Shown here: positions 1 through 6,942 of the stretch, one piece after another
How the letters are laid out: each line of letters opens with the position of its first letter
Numbering within the stretch: position 1 is the stretch's first letter
Source: Acidiferrobacter sp.
Lineage (GTDB): Bacteria > Pseudomonadota > Gammaproteobacteria > Arenicellales > UBA868
Length of the DNA stretch: 15,040 nucleotides
NCBI GenBank assembly: GCA_002694065.1
Contig: NZKZ01000186.1
Coordinates: 1-15,040, forward strand
Direction: 5' to 3'
The notes under the pieces: model-generated
What the model was told of the DNA's origin: nothing
What the model saw: the letters and a program-made list of their open reading frames with translations, nothing else
Database searches by the model: none
Made by a program: the position numbers and the translations under genes

Positions 1-1143
1 GTGGACCCTGCGGACAAAGATATTTTCCTCAAGCCCGATCTTGACAGCTTTAGGCTCGTCCCTTGGACGCAGGAGCCGACTGCGCTCGTTATCCATGATT
101 GCTTCTATGCCGACGGCAGTCCCGTTGAAATGGCACCGCGCTACGTGCTGCAGAAAGTCGTCGACGCCTATCGGGAACACGGATGGGAGCCCGTCGTAGC
201 GCCTGAACTCGAGTTTTACCTGATCAAGCCCAATCCCGACGCGGATTACCCCCTGGAACCCCCGGTTGGCCGCTCCGGGCGTGCGGAATCAGGGCGTCAA
301 TCCTTTTCGATTGATGCCGTAAATGAGTTTGATCCCCTATTTGAGGATCTGTATGACTACTGCGAGGGGCTCGACATCTCATTGGAGACCCTTAACCACG
401 AGGCCGGTGCCGCACAAATGGAGGTCAACCTGCTGCACGGTGACCCCGTGGCTATCGCTGACCAGGCCTTTCTGTTTAAGCGGACCGTGCGTGAAACGGC
501 ACTCAGGCACAAGATGTATGCCTCTTTCATGGCCAAACCCATGGAAAAAGAACCGGGCAGCGCGATGCATATCCATCAAAGCGTCGTCTGCGCAAACACC
601 AAGGAAAATGTCTTCAGTGATGCAGATGGAGAAGCCAGCTCGCTTTTTTACGCGCATATCGGCGGGCTGCAACGCTTCTTGCCGGCTTCTTTGTCATTGC
701 TCGCGCCCAACGTGAACTCCTACCGGCGTCTGATCCGCTACCACGCGGCACCCATTAACGTCCAATGGGGCCTGGACAACCGTACGGTGGGGCTTCGCGT
801 GCCGGACTCCGGTCGCGAATCACGGCGGGTTGAAAACCGGGTGCCGGGTGCCGACGCAAATCCTTATCTGGCGATTGCCGCGAGTCTGGCCTGCGGGCTG
901 CTCGGTATGCAGCAAAAACTTGATCCGAGCGCTCCCGTTACCGCGAGCGCCTATGACATGCCTTACGAATTGCCACGCAGTCTCGAGCAATCGCTACAGG
1001 CGCTTGAGAACTCTGATGATCTCAAGGAGATGCTGGGCACCCGTTTCGTCCAGGCGTGGCATGCGGTCAAGGAAAGTGAATATGACACCTTCCTTCAGGT
1101 GATCAGCTCCTGGGAGCGCGAACACTTGCTGTTGAACGTCTAA
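1..1143 (+). CDS. Gamma-glutamylpolyamine synthetase, glutamine synthetase family (5' partial)
   Basis: ATP-dependent enzyme of the glutamine synthetase fold that probably joins glutamate to putrescine or another amine, the first step of the gamma-glutamyl route (PuuA of E. coli, SpuB of Pseudomonas); cytoplasmic. The catalytic core is intact: the metal-binding motif PELEFYL, the HEAGAAQMEVN block with its paired glutamates, MHIHQS with the ATP-site histidine, NSYRRL, the DNRTVGLRVP arginine block, and RRVENRVPGADANPYL with the late Glu/Arg pair. The family is usually about 450 residues; 380 are visible, so roughly 70 residues, including the beta-grasp region with the ammonium-site aspartate, lie upstream of the window. 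The GTG at base 1 is only the window edge, not a start. I see no equivalent of the GlnA adenylylation tyrosine loop, which agrees with a PuuA/SpuB-type enzyme. The next gene is a SpuC-like aminotransferase, then an amine importer, which supports a role in polyamine use. The exact amine is inferred. Confidence 0.88.
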   Translation: MDPADKDIFLKPDLDSFRLVPWTQEPTALVIHDCFYADGSPVEMAPRYVLQKVVDAYREHGWEPVVAPELEFYLIKPNPDADYPLEPPVGRSGRAESGRQSFSIDAVNEFDPLFEDLYDYCEGLDISLETLNHEAGAAQMEVNLLHGDPVAIADQAFLFKRTVRETALRHKMYASFMAKPMEKEPGSAMHIHQSVVCANTKENVFSDADGEASSLFYAHIGGLQRFLPASLSLLAPNVNSYRRLIRYHAAPINVQWGLDNRTVGLRVPDSGRESRRVENRVPGADANPYLAIAASLACGLLGMQQKLDPSAPVTASAYDMPYELPRSLEQSLQALENSDDLKEMLGTRFVQAWHAVKESEYDTFLQVISSWEREHLLLNV

Positions 1144-1204
1144 GCCCTTCCGGCGCTTCTTTAAAAACCCTATCCTTTTTCGTATTTTTGGTGTGTAAAA
1201 CGCG

Positions 1205-1234
1205 TTGACGCCGCAGATCTCTGACTTCTAAGAT
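1205..1234 (+). promoter_or_regulatory. Possible sigma-70 promoter for the aminotransferase gene
   Basis: A TTGACG -35 element (1205-1210) and a TAAGAT -10-like element (1229-1234) are 18 bases apart, about 40 bases before the aminotransferase start. The -35 matches the consensus at five of six positions and the -10 at four of six. It lies in the 133-base gap after the synthetase gene, so the aminotransferase may have its own promoter as well as read-through. Judged by eye only. Confidence 0.35.
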
Positions 1235-1276
1235 GCGAGCCTGAGTCAAGAAAACCCTCGCCAAGGAGTCTCACGT

Positions 1277-2638
1277 ATGTCGCTTAGCACCGCTGAATAC
1301 CAAGAACTGGATCACGCGCACTTTTTGCATCCGTTTACCGATCACAAACGGATGCATGAAACCGGTGCCCGAATCATCCAACGCGCTGAAGGCGTCTACC
1401 TTTGGGATTCCGATGGACATCAAATGCTCGATGCCATGGCAGGCCTGTGGTGCGTAAACGTGGGCTATGGACGAAAGGACCTCGCCGAAGTTGCACGCAA
1501 ACAGATTGAGGAACTGCCCTACTACAACAGTTTTTTCCAGACAGCACACCCCCCCGTCATTGAGCTCTCCGCGCTTCTGTCCGAGATCACCCAGGATCAT
1601 CTGACTCACGTGTTCCTGACAAATTCGGGCTCTGAATCCAACGACACAGTTGTGCGTATGGCCCGCTACTTCTGGCAGTGCATGGGCCATCCTGATAAGC
1701 AGGTCATCATCAGCAGAAAGAACGCCTATCACGGCAGCACCATGGCAGGCGCCAGTCTTGGCGGCATGTCGCACATGCACGAACAAGGCGGCCTCCCGAT
1801 TCCCGACATTGTGCACATCGGCCAACCGTTCTGGTATCGGGAAGGCGGAGACCTGTCGCCCGATGAGTTCGGCAAGAAAGTCGCTAGCGAACTGGAACAG
1901 AAAATCGAAGAATTGGGCGAGCACCGCGTCGCGGCGTTTATTGCCGAACCTATCCAGGGTGCCGGAGGCGTCATTGTGCCGCCGGAAACGTACTGGCCGG
2001 AAATCAGCGCAATCTGCAAGCGTCACCAGATTCTTCTCGTAGCTGATGAAGTTATCTGCGGCTTCGGCCGCACAGGCGAATGGTTTGCCAGTGATTACTA
2101 TGGTCTGAAGCCAGACCTCATGCCGATTGCCAAGGGGCTCTCTTCAGGATATCTCCCCATCGGCGGCGTGATGGTGGCAGATCACATCACACGGGTGATC
2201 ATCGAAGAAGGGGGCGAATTTGCCCACGGCATGACCTATGCAGGTCACCCGGCTGCGTGCGCAGTCGCCTCTGCCAATATTCGCATTCTGCGCGACGAAG
2301 GGATTATTGATCAGGTGCGTACCGAAACCGGACCTTACCTGCAAAAACGCTGGGCCGAGCTTGCCGATCACCCTATCGTGGGTGAGGTGCGCGGACTGGG
2401 ATTCTTAGGCGCTTTTGAGATTGTTGCCGACAAAGAAACCCGGGCCCAATTTGAGCCTTCGGGCAGTACCGGCCCGCTCTGTCGCGATATCGCGGCTGAC
2501 CTGGGCCTGGTGATGCGGGCCGTTGGGGACAGCATGATTATCTCCCCGCCGCTGATCATGTCCAAGGATCAGATCGATGAACTTGTCGATCTTGCAGGAA
2601 AGGCGCTCGACAAAACACTGGAACAGGTGCGGGCCTAG
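1277..2638 (+). CDS. spuC: Polyamine:pyruvate aminotransferase, class III PLP-dependent (SpuC-like)
   Basis: Cytoplasmic PLP enzyme that probably moves the terminal amino group of putrescine or a related diamine to pyruvate, giving an aminoaldehyde and alanine. The 453 residues match the family length. Class III landmarks are present: the N-terminal LHPFTDHK motif typical of SpuC-type enzymes, the PLP-phosphate loop TNSGSESNDT, the YHGSTMAGASLGG block, the cofactor aspartate in LVADEVICGFGRTG (Asp257) and the Schiff-base lysine in PIAKGLSSGYLPIGG (Lys286). The start is set by AAGGAG at 1263-1268, 8 bases before ATG. It follows the gamma-glutamylpolyamine synthetase gene and precedes a PotD/F-type importer, as in the Pseudomonas spu cluster. 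Related class III enzymes act on beta-alanine, taurine or omega-amino acids, so the substrate is inferred mainly from the neighbours. An 11-bp perfect inverted repeat lies inside the first 30 codons. Confidence 0.85.
   Translation: MSLSTAEYQELDHAHFLHPFTDHKRMHETGARIIQRAEGVYLWDSDGHQMLDAMAGLWCVNVGYGRKDLAEVARKQIEELPYYNSFFQTAHPPVIELSALLSEITQDHLTHVFLTNSGSESNDTVVRMARYFWQCMGHPDKQVIISRKNAYHGSTMAGASLGGMSHMHEQGGLPIPDIVHIGQPFWYREGGDLSPDEFGKKVASELEQKIEELGEHRVAAFIAEPIQGAGGVIVPPETYWPEISAICKRHQILLVADEVICGFGRTGEWFASDYYGLKPDLMPIAKGLSSGYLPIGGVMVADHITRVIIEEGGEFAHGMTYAGHPAACAVASANIRILRDEGIIDQVRTETGPYLQKRWAELADHPIVGEVRGLGFLGAFEIVADKETRAQFEPSGSTGPLCRDIAADLGLVMRAVGDSMIISPPLIMSKDQIDELVDLAGKALDKTLEQVRA
1326..1356 (+). 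repeat. Perfect 11-bp inverted repeat inside the start of the aminotransferase gene
   Basis: TGCATCCGTTT (1326-1336) is the exact reverse complement of AAACGGATGCA (1346-1356), with a 9-base loop. It covers codons 17 to 27 and encodes part of the conserved LHPFTDHK stretch. In mRNA it would form a stable hairpin about 50 bases after the start codon. Whether it regulates anything is unknown; part of the sequence is fixed by conserved residues. Confidence 0.55.
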
Positions 2639-2695
2639 GTCGATAAGGGGTTCGGCGTCGGCGCAAGATGCTAAATTGCGGTTGCCACGAGAGGC

Positions 2696-2744
2696 TTCAC
2701 CTATGGGTCCGAAATATCCTAATATAGGAGAATCCGAACGATTC
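2696..2744 (+). promoter_or_regulatory. Candidate promoter and operator palindromes upstream of the binding-protein gene
   Basis: The 181-base gap before the binding-protein gene holds a possible promoter: TTCACC (2696-2701), an 18-base spacer, then TAATAT (2720-2725), each four of six matches to consensus. The -10 lies inside a palindrome, TCCTA-ATA-TAGGA (2717-2729). A second short inverted repeat, GAATC-N5-GATTC (2730-2744), abuts it. Two palindromes over and just after a -10 element would suit a repressor site. The arms are only 5 bases, so chance is possible and no regulator can be named. Confidence 0.3.
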
Positions 2745-2771
2745 TAATCAGGATCACGGTTAGCAAGAATT

Positions 2772-2795
2772 CTGCGCAGTCATCTGCGTAGTCAT
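2772..2795 (+). repeat. Tandem 12-base direct repeat before the binding-protein ribosome site
   Basis: CTGCGCAGTCAT (2772-2783) is followed without a gap by CTGCGTAGTCAT (2784-2795), with one mismatch. It ends 10 bases before the Shine-Dalgarno sequence of the binding-protein gene, in the 5' leader if transcription starts near 2735. It could be a doubled binding site or a slippage product. Confidence 0.6.
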
Positions 2796-2819
2796 AAGAG
2801 AACTTAAGGAGGAACAACG

Positions 2820-3962
2820 ATGAAAGAGCTGAAAAAAGAAGATGTTGTAGAGCAACTCGCCACGGGCCAGATGAGCCGCCGGCAGTTCAACCAGAGCCTG
2901 ATGGCGCTCGGCGCGACGATGGTCATGATGCCGATGGGCAGCCGTTCCGCCTTTGCGGGAAGCGATGATCATCCCACGGTCTTTACCTGGGAAGGCTGGG
3001 ATGTGCCGGAACTGCATCAGCCGTACCTCGCCAAACACGGCGAATCCCCCAACATGGCCATTTTCGGTGACGAAGAAGAAGCCTTCGCCAAAATGCGCGC
3101 GGGATTCAAGGTTGATCTCACACAACCCTGTACTTACAAAGTGCCGATCTGGAAAGACGCCGGCATTCTTGAGCCGATAGACACCAGCCGGCTCAGCACC
3201 TGGGATGACATTATCCCTAGCCTGAAAACCATTCCGGGCACCTATGAGGGCAACAACCAGTACTTCTTCCCGACCGATTGGGGACTGACATCTGTGCTGT
3301 ACCGCGCTGACCTCGCGCCTGAGTATGTTGATAACGAAAGTTGGGGCTTGCTCTGGGATCCGAAGTACAAAGGCCGCCTCTCCATGGCAGACAGTCTGAT
3401 CGACGGTGTCATGGTGGCCGCTATTTATATCGGTGCTAAAGATCCGTTTAACATGACCGATGACGAAATGGCGAAAACCCGGGCAGCGCTGAAGGAGCAA
3501 CTGCCGTTGATGCGCTACTACTGGACCAGCCCGGCCGACATTGAGCAGGCACTCGCCTCTGGCGAACTGGTTGCGACCTCTGCCTGGAACTCGTCTTACG
3601 CTGCGCTCAAAAAGGAAGGGTTGGACGTGCGTTATACCAGCCCGAAAGAAGGCGCCATGACCTGGGTCTGCGGTTTCTGCCTGATGAGCGACCATGATCC
3701 CGCCAAACTCGACCGGATCTATGACTACCTGGATGCTTATGCCAGTGTCGAGTCCGGCGTCTTTGCGCTCACTGAGTACGGCTATGGGCACGGCAACATT
3801 CATGCCTTTGCCAAGGTCGAGCAGGATAGCCCCGGGCTGTTGAAAGAGCTCGGCTACTCGGTAGACGTTAATGAGACATTGAACGCCGGCATCTTCCAGG
3901 CCCCGATGGGCAACGAGCCGGCGCTGCAGGCCATGTTCGAGGAAGTCAAAGCCGGGATGTAG
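2820..3962 (+). CDS. Tat-exported ABC substrate-binding protein, PotD/PotF family
   Basis: Periplasmic binding protein that should capture an amine and deliver it to the importer encoded next. Length 380 residues. The start is set by a perfect Shine-Dalgarno AAGGAGG (2806-2812), 7 bases before ATG. The N-terminus carries a twin-arginine signal: SRRQFN at residues 19-24, a hydrophobic stretch rich in Met/Ala/Gly, and a likely cut after SAFA (residue 46), so it is probably exported folded. A hand alignment with E. coli PotD puts Trp57, Trp60, Tyr106, Asp191, Asp195, Trp256 and Trp282 at polyamine-pocket positions. However, the PotD Ser83 position is Cys104 and the Asp257 position is Cys284, with Cys287 in a CGFC motif. 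Loss of that aspartate makes classical spermidine or putrescine binding uncertain; a different amine or amino acid derivative is possible. A strong hairpin after the gene may protect its message and limit read-through into the permease genes. Confidence 0.85.
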   Translation: MKELKKEDVVEQLATGQMSRRQFNQSLMALGATMVMMPMGSRSAFAGSDDHPTVFTWEGWDVPELHQPYLAKHGESPNMAIFGDEEEAFAKMRAGFKVDLTQPCTYKVPIWKDAGILEPIDTSRLSTWDDIIPSLKTIPGTYEGNNQYFFPTDWGLTSVLYRADLAPEYVDNESWGLLWDPKYKGRLSMADSLIDGVMVAAIYIGAKDPFNMTDDEMAKTRAALKEQLPLMRYYWTSPADIEQALASGELVATSAWNSSYAALKKEGLDVRYTSPKEGAMTWVCGFCLMSDHDPAKLDRIYDYLDAYASVESGVFALTEYGYGHGNIHAFAKVEQDSPGLLKELGYSVDVNETLNAGIFQAPMGNEPALQAMFEEVKAGM

Positions 3963-3973
3963 GCTATCGGTTG

Positions 3974-3995
3974 GACGTTCAGTAGACGTTGAGTA
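3974..3995 (+). repeat. Tandem 11-base direct repeat after the binding-protein gene
   Basis: GACGTTCAGTA (3974-3984) is followed directly by GACGTTGAGTA (3985-3995), with one mismatch, between the binding-protein stop codon and the hairpin at 3999-4029. No function is evident; recent slippage duplication is the simplest reading. Confidence 0.5.
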
Positions 3996-3998
3996 GAA

Positions 3999-4029
3999 GA
4001 TGCCGGGCGGGGCCTCCCCGTCCGGCATC
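3999..4029 (+). terminator. Strong intercistronic hairpin between binding-protein and permease genes
   Basis: Two 14-base arms, 3999-4012 and 4016-4029, pair over their whole length with one G-U pair and a 3-base CCT loop. The stem is GC-rich. Only four T residues follow, at 4034-4037, so it is at best a partial terminator. It sits 36 bases after the binding-protein stop codon. In binding-protein ABC operons such hairpins commonly stabilise the upstream message and cut downstream transcription, giving more binding protein than permease. That role is inferred here. Confidence 0.75.
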
Positions 4030-4092
4030 ATGCTTTTGGCTCACGATGACCTTGCTGTCTACAAAGCCCGCCGCTACAAAGATTTATCATTC

Positions 4093-5004
4093 ATGAGCAG
4101 ATCGGCCACTTCTTCGCCAGGTTTCGGTTTACGCCTGCGCCGCCGCTTCCTGGCGAGCGAAGCGCTTCGTGGATTCAGCCTGCTATCGCCGACGCTACTG
4201 GCGATGGTGTTCGGCCTCGCCATGCCCTTGCTGGTGCTGTTCACCTTAAGTTTCTGGCTGCAGGACTACGTTGATTTCATTAAAACCTTTTCATGGAAAA
4301 ACTACGCGGACTTTTTTGACAAGCCCATATACGGAATGATCCTGTTCAAATCGATCAAGATCTCCGGCATGGTAACCCTGGCGACCGTCCTGTTGGCTTA
4401 TCCGATGGCGTACTTCATCGCTTTTCGGATCAAGACCAATAAGCTGGTCTGGCTGATTCTGATCACAGTCCCCTTCTGGACAAGTTATCTTCTGCGCGTC
4501 TTCGCGTGGAAACTGATGCTGGGCTATAACGGGGTAGTTAATTCGGGGCTCAAGTCGATTGGACTCATTAGCGAACCGCTTGAGTTTCTTTTATACAACC
4601 CGACGGCTGTCACGATCACATTGGCTCACGCCTGGGCGGCTTTCGCCATTCTGCCGATTTATGTGTCGCTGGAGAAAATTGACCGCTCACTGCTTGAGGC
4701 AGCGCGTGACCTGGGTGAGAACGCGTTTATGACGTTCGTCCGAGTGACGCTGCCGCTCTCCCTGCCGGGGGTTATCGCTGCGAGCCTGCTGGTCTTTATT
4801 CCAACCGTGGGGGATTACGTGACACCGTCGCTGGTCGGAGGGCCAAGCGGAATCATGATCGGCAACATCATCCAGTCGATGTTCGGCAAAGCCTTCAACT
4901 GGCCGCTGGGTGCTGCCATCTCCGTCATGGTCATGTTCACGATAACGGCGATGGTCTGTGCGTTTCTTTGGGGCACGCACCAATTCCGAAGGAGGGTCGC
5001 ATGA
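4093..5004 (+). CDS. ABC transporter permease, PotB/PotH type
   Basis: Inner-membrane permease, one of two that form the channel of the amine importer. From the chosen ATG it has 303 residues with about six membrane spans, beginning at a SPTLLAMVFGLAMPLLVLF helix. The cytoplasmic EAA loop that docks on the ATPase is clear: EAARDLGENAFMTF followed by VTLPLSLPG, starting near residue 202. The reading frame is open back to 4000, but the first ATG there lies inside the hairpin at 3999-4029 and the next (4030) has no ribosome site, so 4093 is preferred; its own Shine-Dalgarno (AAAGA) is weak. The stop overlaps the next start as ATGA (5001-5004), which indicates translational coupling to the second permease. 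Confidence 0.87.
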   Translation: MSRSATSSPGFGLRLRRRFLASEALRGFSLLSPTLLAMVFGLAMPLLVLFTLSFWLQDYVDFIKTFSWKNYADFFDKPIYGMILFKSIKISGMVTLATVLLAYPMAYFIAFRIKTNKLVWLILITVPFWTSYLLRVFAWKLMLGYNGVVNSGLKSIGLISEPLEFLLYNPTAVTITLAHAWAAFAILPIYVSLEKIDRSLLEAARDLGENAFMTFVRVTLPLSLPGVIAASLLVFIPTVGDYVTPSLVGGPSGIMIGNIIQSMFGKAFNWPLGAAISVMVMFTITAMVCAFLWGTHQFRRRVA

Positions 5005-5816
5005 ACGCAAATCGGCCCTGGTGGCGCCCTGACGGCTTTGCAGTCTACGCCATCATCTACCTGACCTTTATCTATCTTCCGGTGTTGTTCCTGCCGCTGT
5101 TCTCGTTCAATAAATCCAAGTACATCGCGTTTCCGCTGAAAGGTTTTACGCTTCAGTGGTACGAGAAAATGATCAACACGCCCGACTTGCTGGAGGCGTT
5201 GATGAACAGCGTAAAGGTCGGCGTCGCGGTAGCTGTTTTAAGCACGATGTTCGGTCTTCTTGCCGCAAAAGCGGTTACCCGTTACCGGATACCAGGCAGA
5301 GGGCCTGTCATGGGATTTATCATGGTGCCTCTGGTGATTCCGGGCATTATTCTGGCGATTGCGCTATTGATCCTGATCACTCAACTCGACATTCCTCTGT
5401 CGCTGTGGACTGTGGGCTTTGCCCACATGCTGTTATGCACCCCTTTCGCGATGCTGGTGCTGATCTCCCGAATGGAAGGATTCGATAAGAGTCTTGAGGA
5501 AGCAGCGCTTGATCTTGGCGAAAGCGCCTGGATGACATTTTGGCGAGTGACTTTTCCTATTGTGTTGCCGGGCATTATCGCCAGCCTGCTGCTCACCTTT
5601 ACGATCTCTTTCGACGAATTCGTATTGGCATTTTTCCTCACCAGCACGGATCCGACACTGCCCATTTATATTTGGAGCTCGCTTCGTTTCCCGACCAAAA
5701 TTCCCCCCGTCCTCGCATTGGGGGCTACTATCTTTGTTCTGTCCTTTGTCGTGGTGTCTTTTGCTGAATGGATCAGGCGCCGGGGTGTCAAACTTGAAAG
5801 CAGTTCAGGAATCTGA
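5001..5816 (+). CDS. ABC transporter permease, PotC/PotI type
   Basis: Second inner-membrane permease of the amine importer, 271 residues and about six membrane spans. The first helix is near residues 12-35 (AIIYLTFIYLPVLFLPLFSF). The EAA loop EAALDLGESAWMTFWRV begins at residue 167 and is followed by FPIVLPGI, as in PotC/PotI. The start is set by GGAGGG at 4991-4996, 4 bases before the ATG that overlaps the previous stop (ATGA). A longer reading from 4968 would overlap the first permease by 37 bases and skip this ribosome site, so it was not used. The ATPase gene begins 2 bases after the stop, so permeases and ATPase form a tightly coupled unit. Confidence 0.9.
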   Translation: MNANRPWWRPDGFAVYAIIYLTFIYLPVLFLPLFSFNKSKYIAFPLKGFTLQWYEKMINTPDLLEALMNSVKVGVAVAVLSTMFGLLAAKAVTRYRIPGRGPVMGFIMVPLVIPGIILAIALLILITQLDIPLSLWTVGFAHMLLCTPFAMLVLISRMEGFDKSLEEAALDLGESAWMTFWRVTFPIVLPGIIASLLLTFTISFDEFVLAFFLTSTDPTLPIYIWSSLRFPTKIPPVLALGATIFVLSFVVVSFAEWIRRRGVKLESSSGI

Positions 5817-5818
5817 TC

Positions 5819-6916
5819 ATGAGTGACCCGATAATTTCATTCCAAGGCGTGAGTAAGCGCTTTGGCCAAGTCACGGCAGTCGATAACACCTCTTTCGATA
5901 TCCAAAGAGGTGAATTCTTCTCGCTGTTAGGGCCGTCTGGCTGCGGTAAAACAACCTTGCTGAGGATGGTTGCAGGCTTTGAAGTCCCGAGCGCTGGCGA
6001 AATCATGATCGATGGCCAACCCATGTCGGCCACTCCGCCGAACCATCGGCCGGTAAACATGGTTTTTCAGAACTACGCAATTTTTCCGCACCTGAACGTG
6101 CGCAACAACATTGCCTTCGGCATGCGCAAAGCCGGGCTCACGCGCGCCGAGCTCGACAAACGGATCGACGAAGCGCTGGAACTCATCAAACTGCCCGGCT
6201 ACGGCAGCCGCGGGGCAGATGAACTCTCGGGCGGACAACGCCAACGTGTCGCCCTGGCGAGAGCACTCATCAAGCAACCCAAAGTGCTGCTGCTGGATGA
6301 GCCACTAGGCGCGCTCGACAAAAAACTGCGTGAACAGATGCAGATCGAATTGCGCCAACTGCAGCAACAGATTGGCATTACCTTCCTGTTTGTCACTCAC
6401 GATCAGGAAGAAGCTCTCACCCTCTCTGACCGGATAGCGGTGATGTCGGAGGGCGCCGTCATGGAGATTGCCTCGCCGGGACAACTCTATGAGTCACCCG
6501 GATCGCCGTTCGTCGCAGATTTCATCGGCAGCATGAATTTCTTTGAAGGCGAGATCCTCTCCTCAACTGACAGTGCGATAACGGTGGAAACCAGCGCTCT
6601 GGGTACTGTCAGTGTGACGAACTCCGATACCCAGATGACCGCTGGTCAAAAAGCCTGGGTCGCGATCCGACCCGAGAAAATGCAGCCGGTGTTTTCCGAT
6701 CCGGGAGAACATGCCAACACAACAAGCGGCACAATGGGACCATCAGCCTATCTGGGTGACCGGAGCCACTTCTACGTGCACCTGCCACAGCGCGAAGACC
6801 CTGTGCTGGTTGCGCTGCAAAATCTCGAGCGCTCGATGACGCAGCTCCATAAACCCAATCAGCCGGTCTGGCTGCAGTGGGCCAGTGACGCCGTGGTAGT
6901 GCTCCCGCGGGACTAA
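5819..6916 (+). CDS. ABC transporter ATP-binding protein, PotA/PotG type
   Basis: Cytoplasmic ATPase that powers the amine importer. Length 365 residues, normal for PotA/PotG. Motifs in order: Walker A GPSGCGKTT (38-46), Q-loop glutamine in VFQNYAIFPHL (Gln84), signature LSGGQ (136-140), Walker B VLLLDE (156-161), D-loop GALD, and the switch histidine in FVTHDQEEAL (His194). After about residue 240 comes the C-terminal TOBE region, with RPEKM near residue 285. It starts 2 bases after the second permease stop. In E. coli potFGHI the ATPase follows the binding protein; here it is last. The catalytic motifs show no defects. Substrate assignment rests on the two permeases, the binding protein and the upstream polyamine enzymes. 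Confidence 0.93.
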   Translation: MSDPIISFQGVSKRFGQVTAVDNTSFDIQRGEFFSLLGPSGCGKTTLLRMVAGFEVPSAGEIMIDGQPMSATPPNHRPVNMVFQNYAIFPHLNVRNNIAFGMRKAGLTRAELDKRIDEALELIKLPGYGSRGADELSGGQRQRVALARALIKQPKVLLLDEPLGALDKKLREQMQIELRQLQQQIGITFLFVTHDQEEALTLSDRIAVMSEGAVMEIASPGQLYESPGSPFVADFIGSMNFFEGEILSSTDSAITVETSALGTVSVTNSDTQMTAGQKAWVAIRPEKMQPVFSDPGEHANTTSGTMGPSAYLGDRSHFYVHLPQREDPVLVALQNLERSMTQLHKPNQPVWLQWASDAVVVLPRD

Positions 6917-6929
6917 GCTGACGCCGCGG
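6905..6929 (+). repeat. Short GC-rich inverted repeat at the end of the ATPase gene
   Basis: CCGCGG at 6905-6910 recurs at 6924-6929 and can pair across a 13-base loop that holds the ATPase stop codon. There is no T-run after it, so it is a weak candidate for an operon-end structure before the nuclease-fold gene. Confidence 0.25.
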
Positions 6930-6942
6930 CCGAGGCGCCTAG

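Noticed and set aside
1271..2026. Open frame of about 250 codons opposite the aminotransferase gene
   Set aside because: It is antisense to conserved class III aminotransferase motifs and shows no family features of its own.
2760..4031. Long open frame of about 420 codons on the minus strand opposite the binding-protein gene
   Set aside because: The + strand encodes a recognisable PotD/F-family protein with a Tat signal and perfect ribosome site. The antisense frame has no recognisable domain and is a by-product of codon bias.
4000..4092. Upstream extension of the first permease to ATG 4000 or 4030
   Set aside because: ATG 4000 lies in the hairpin arm, ATG 4030 follows the hairpin with no ribosome site, and the extra residues look unlike any permease N-terminus.
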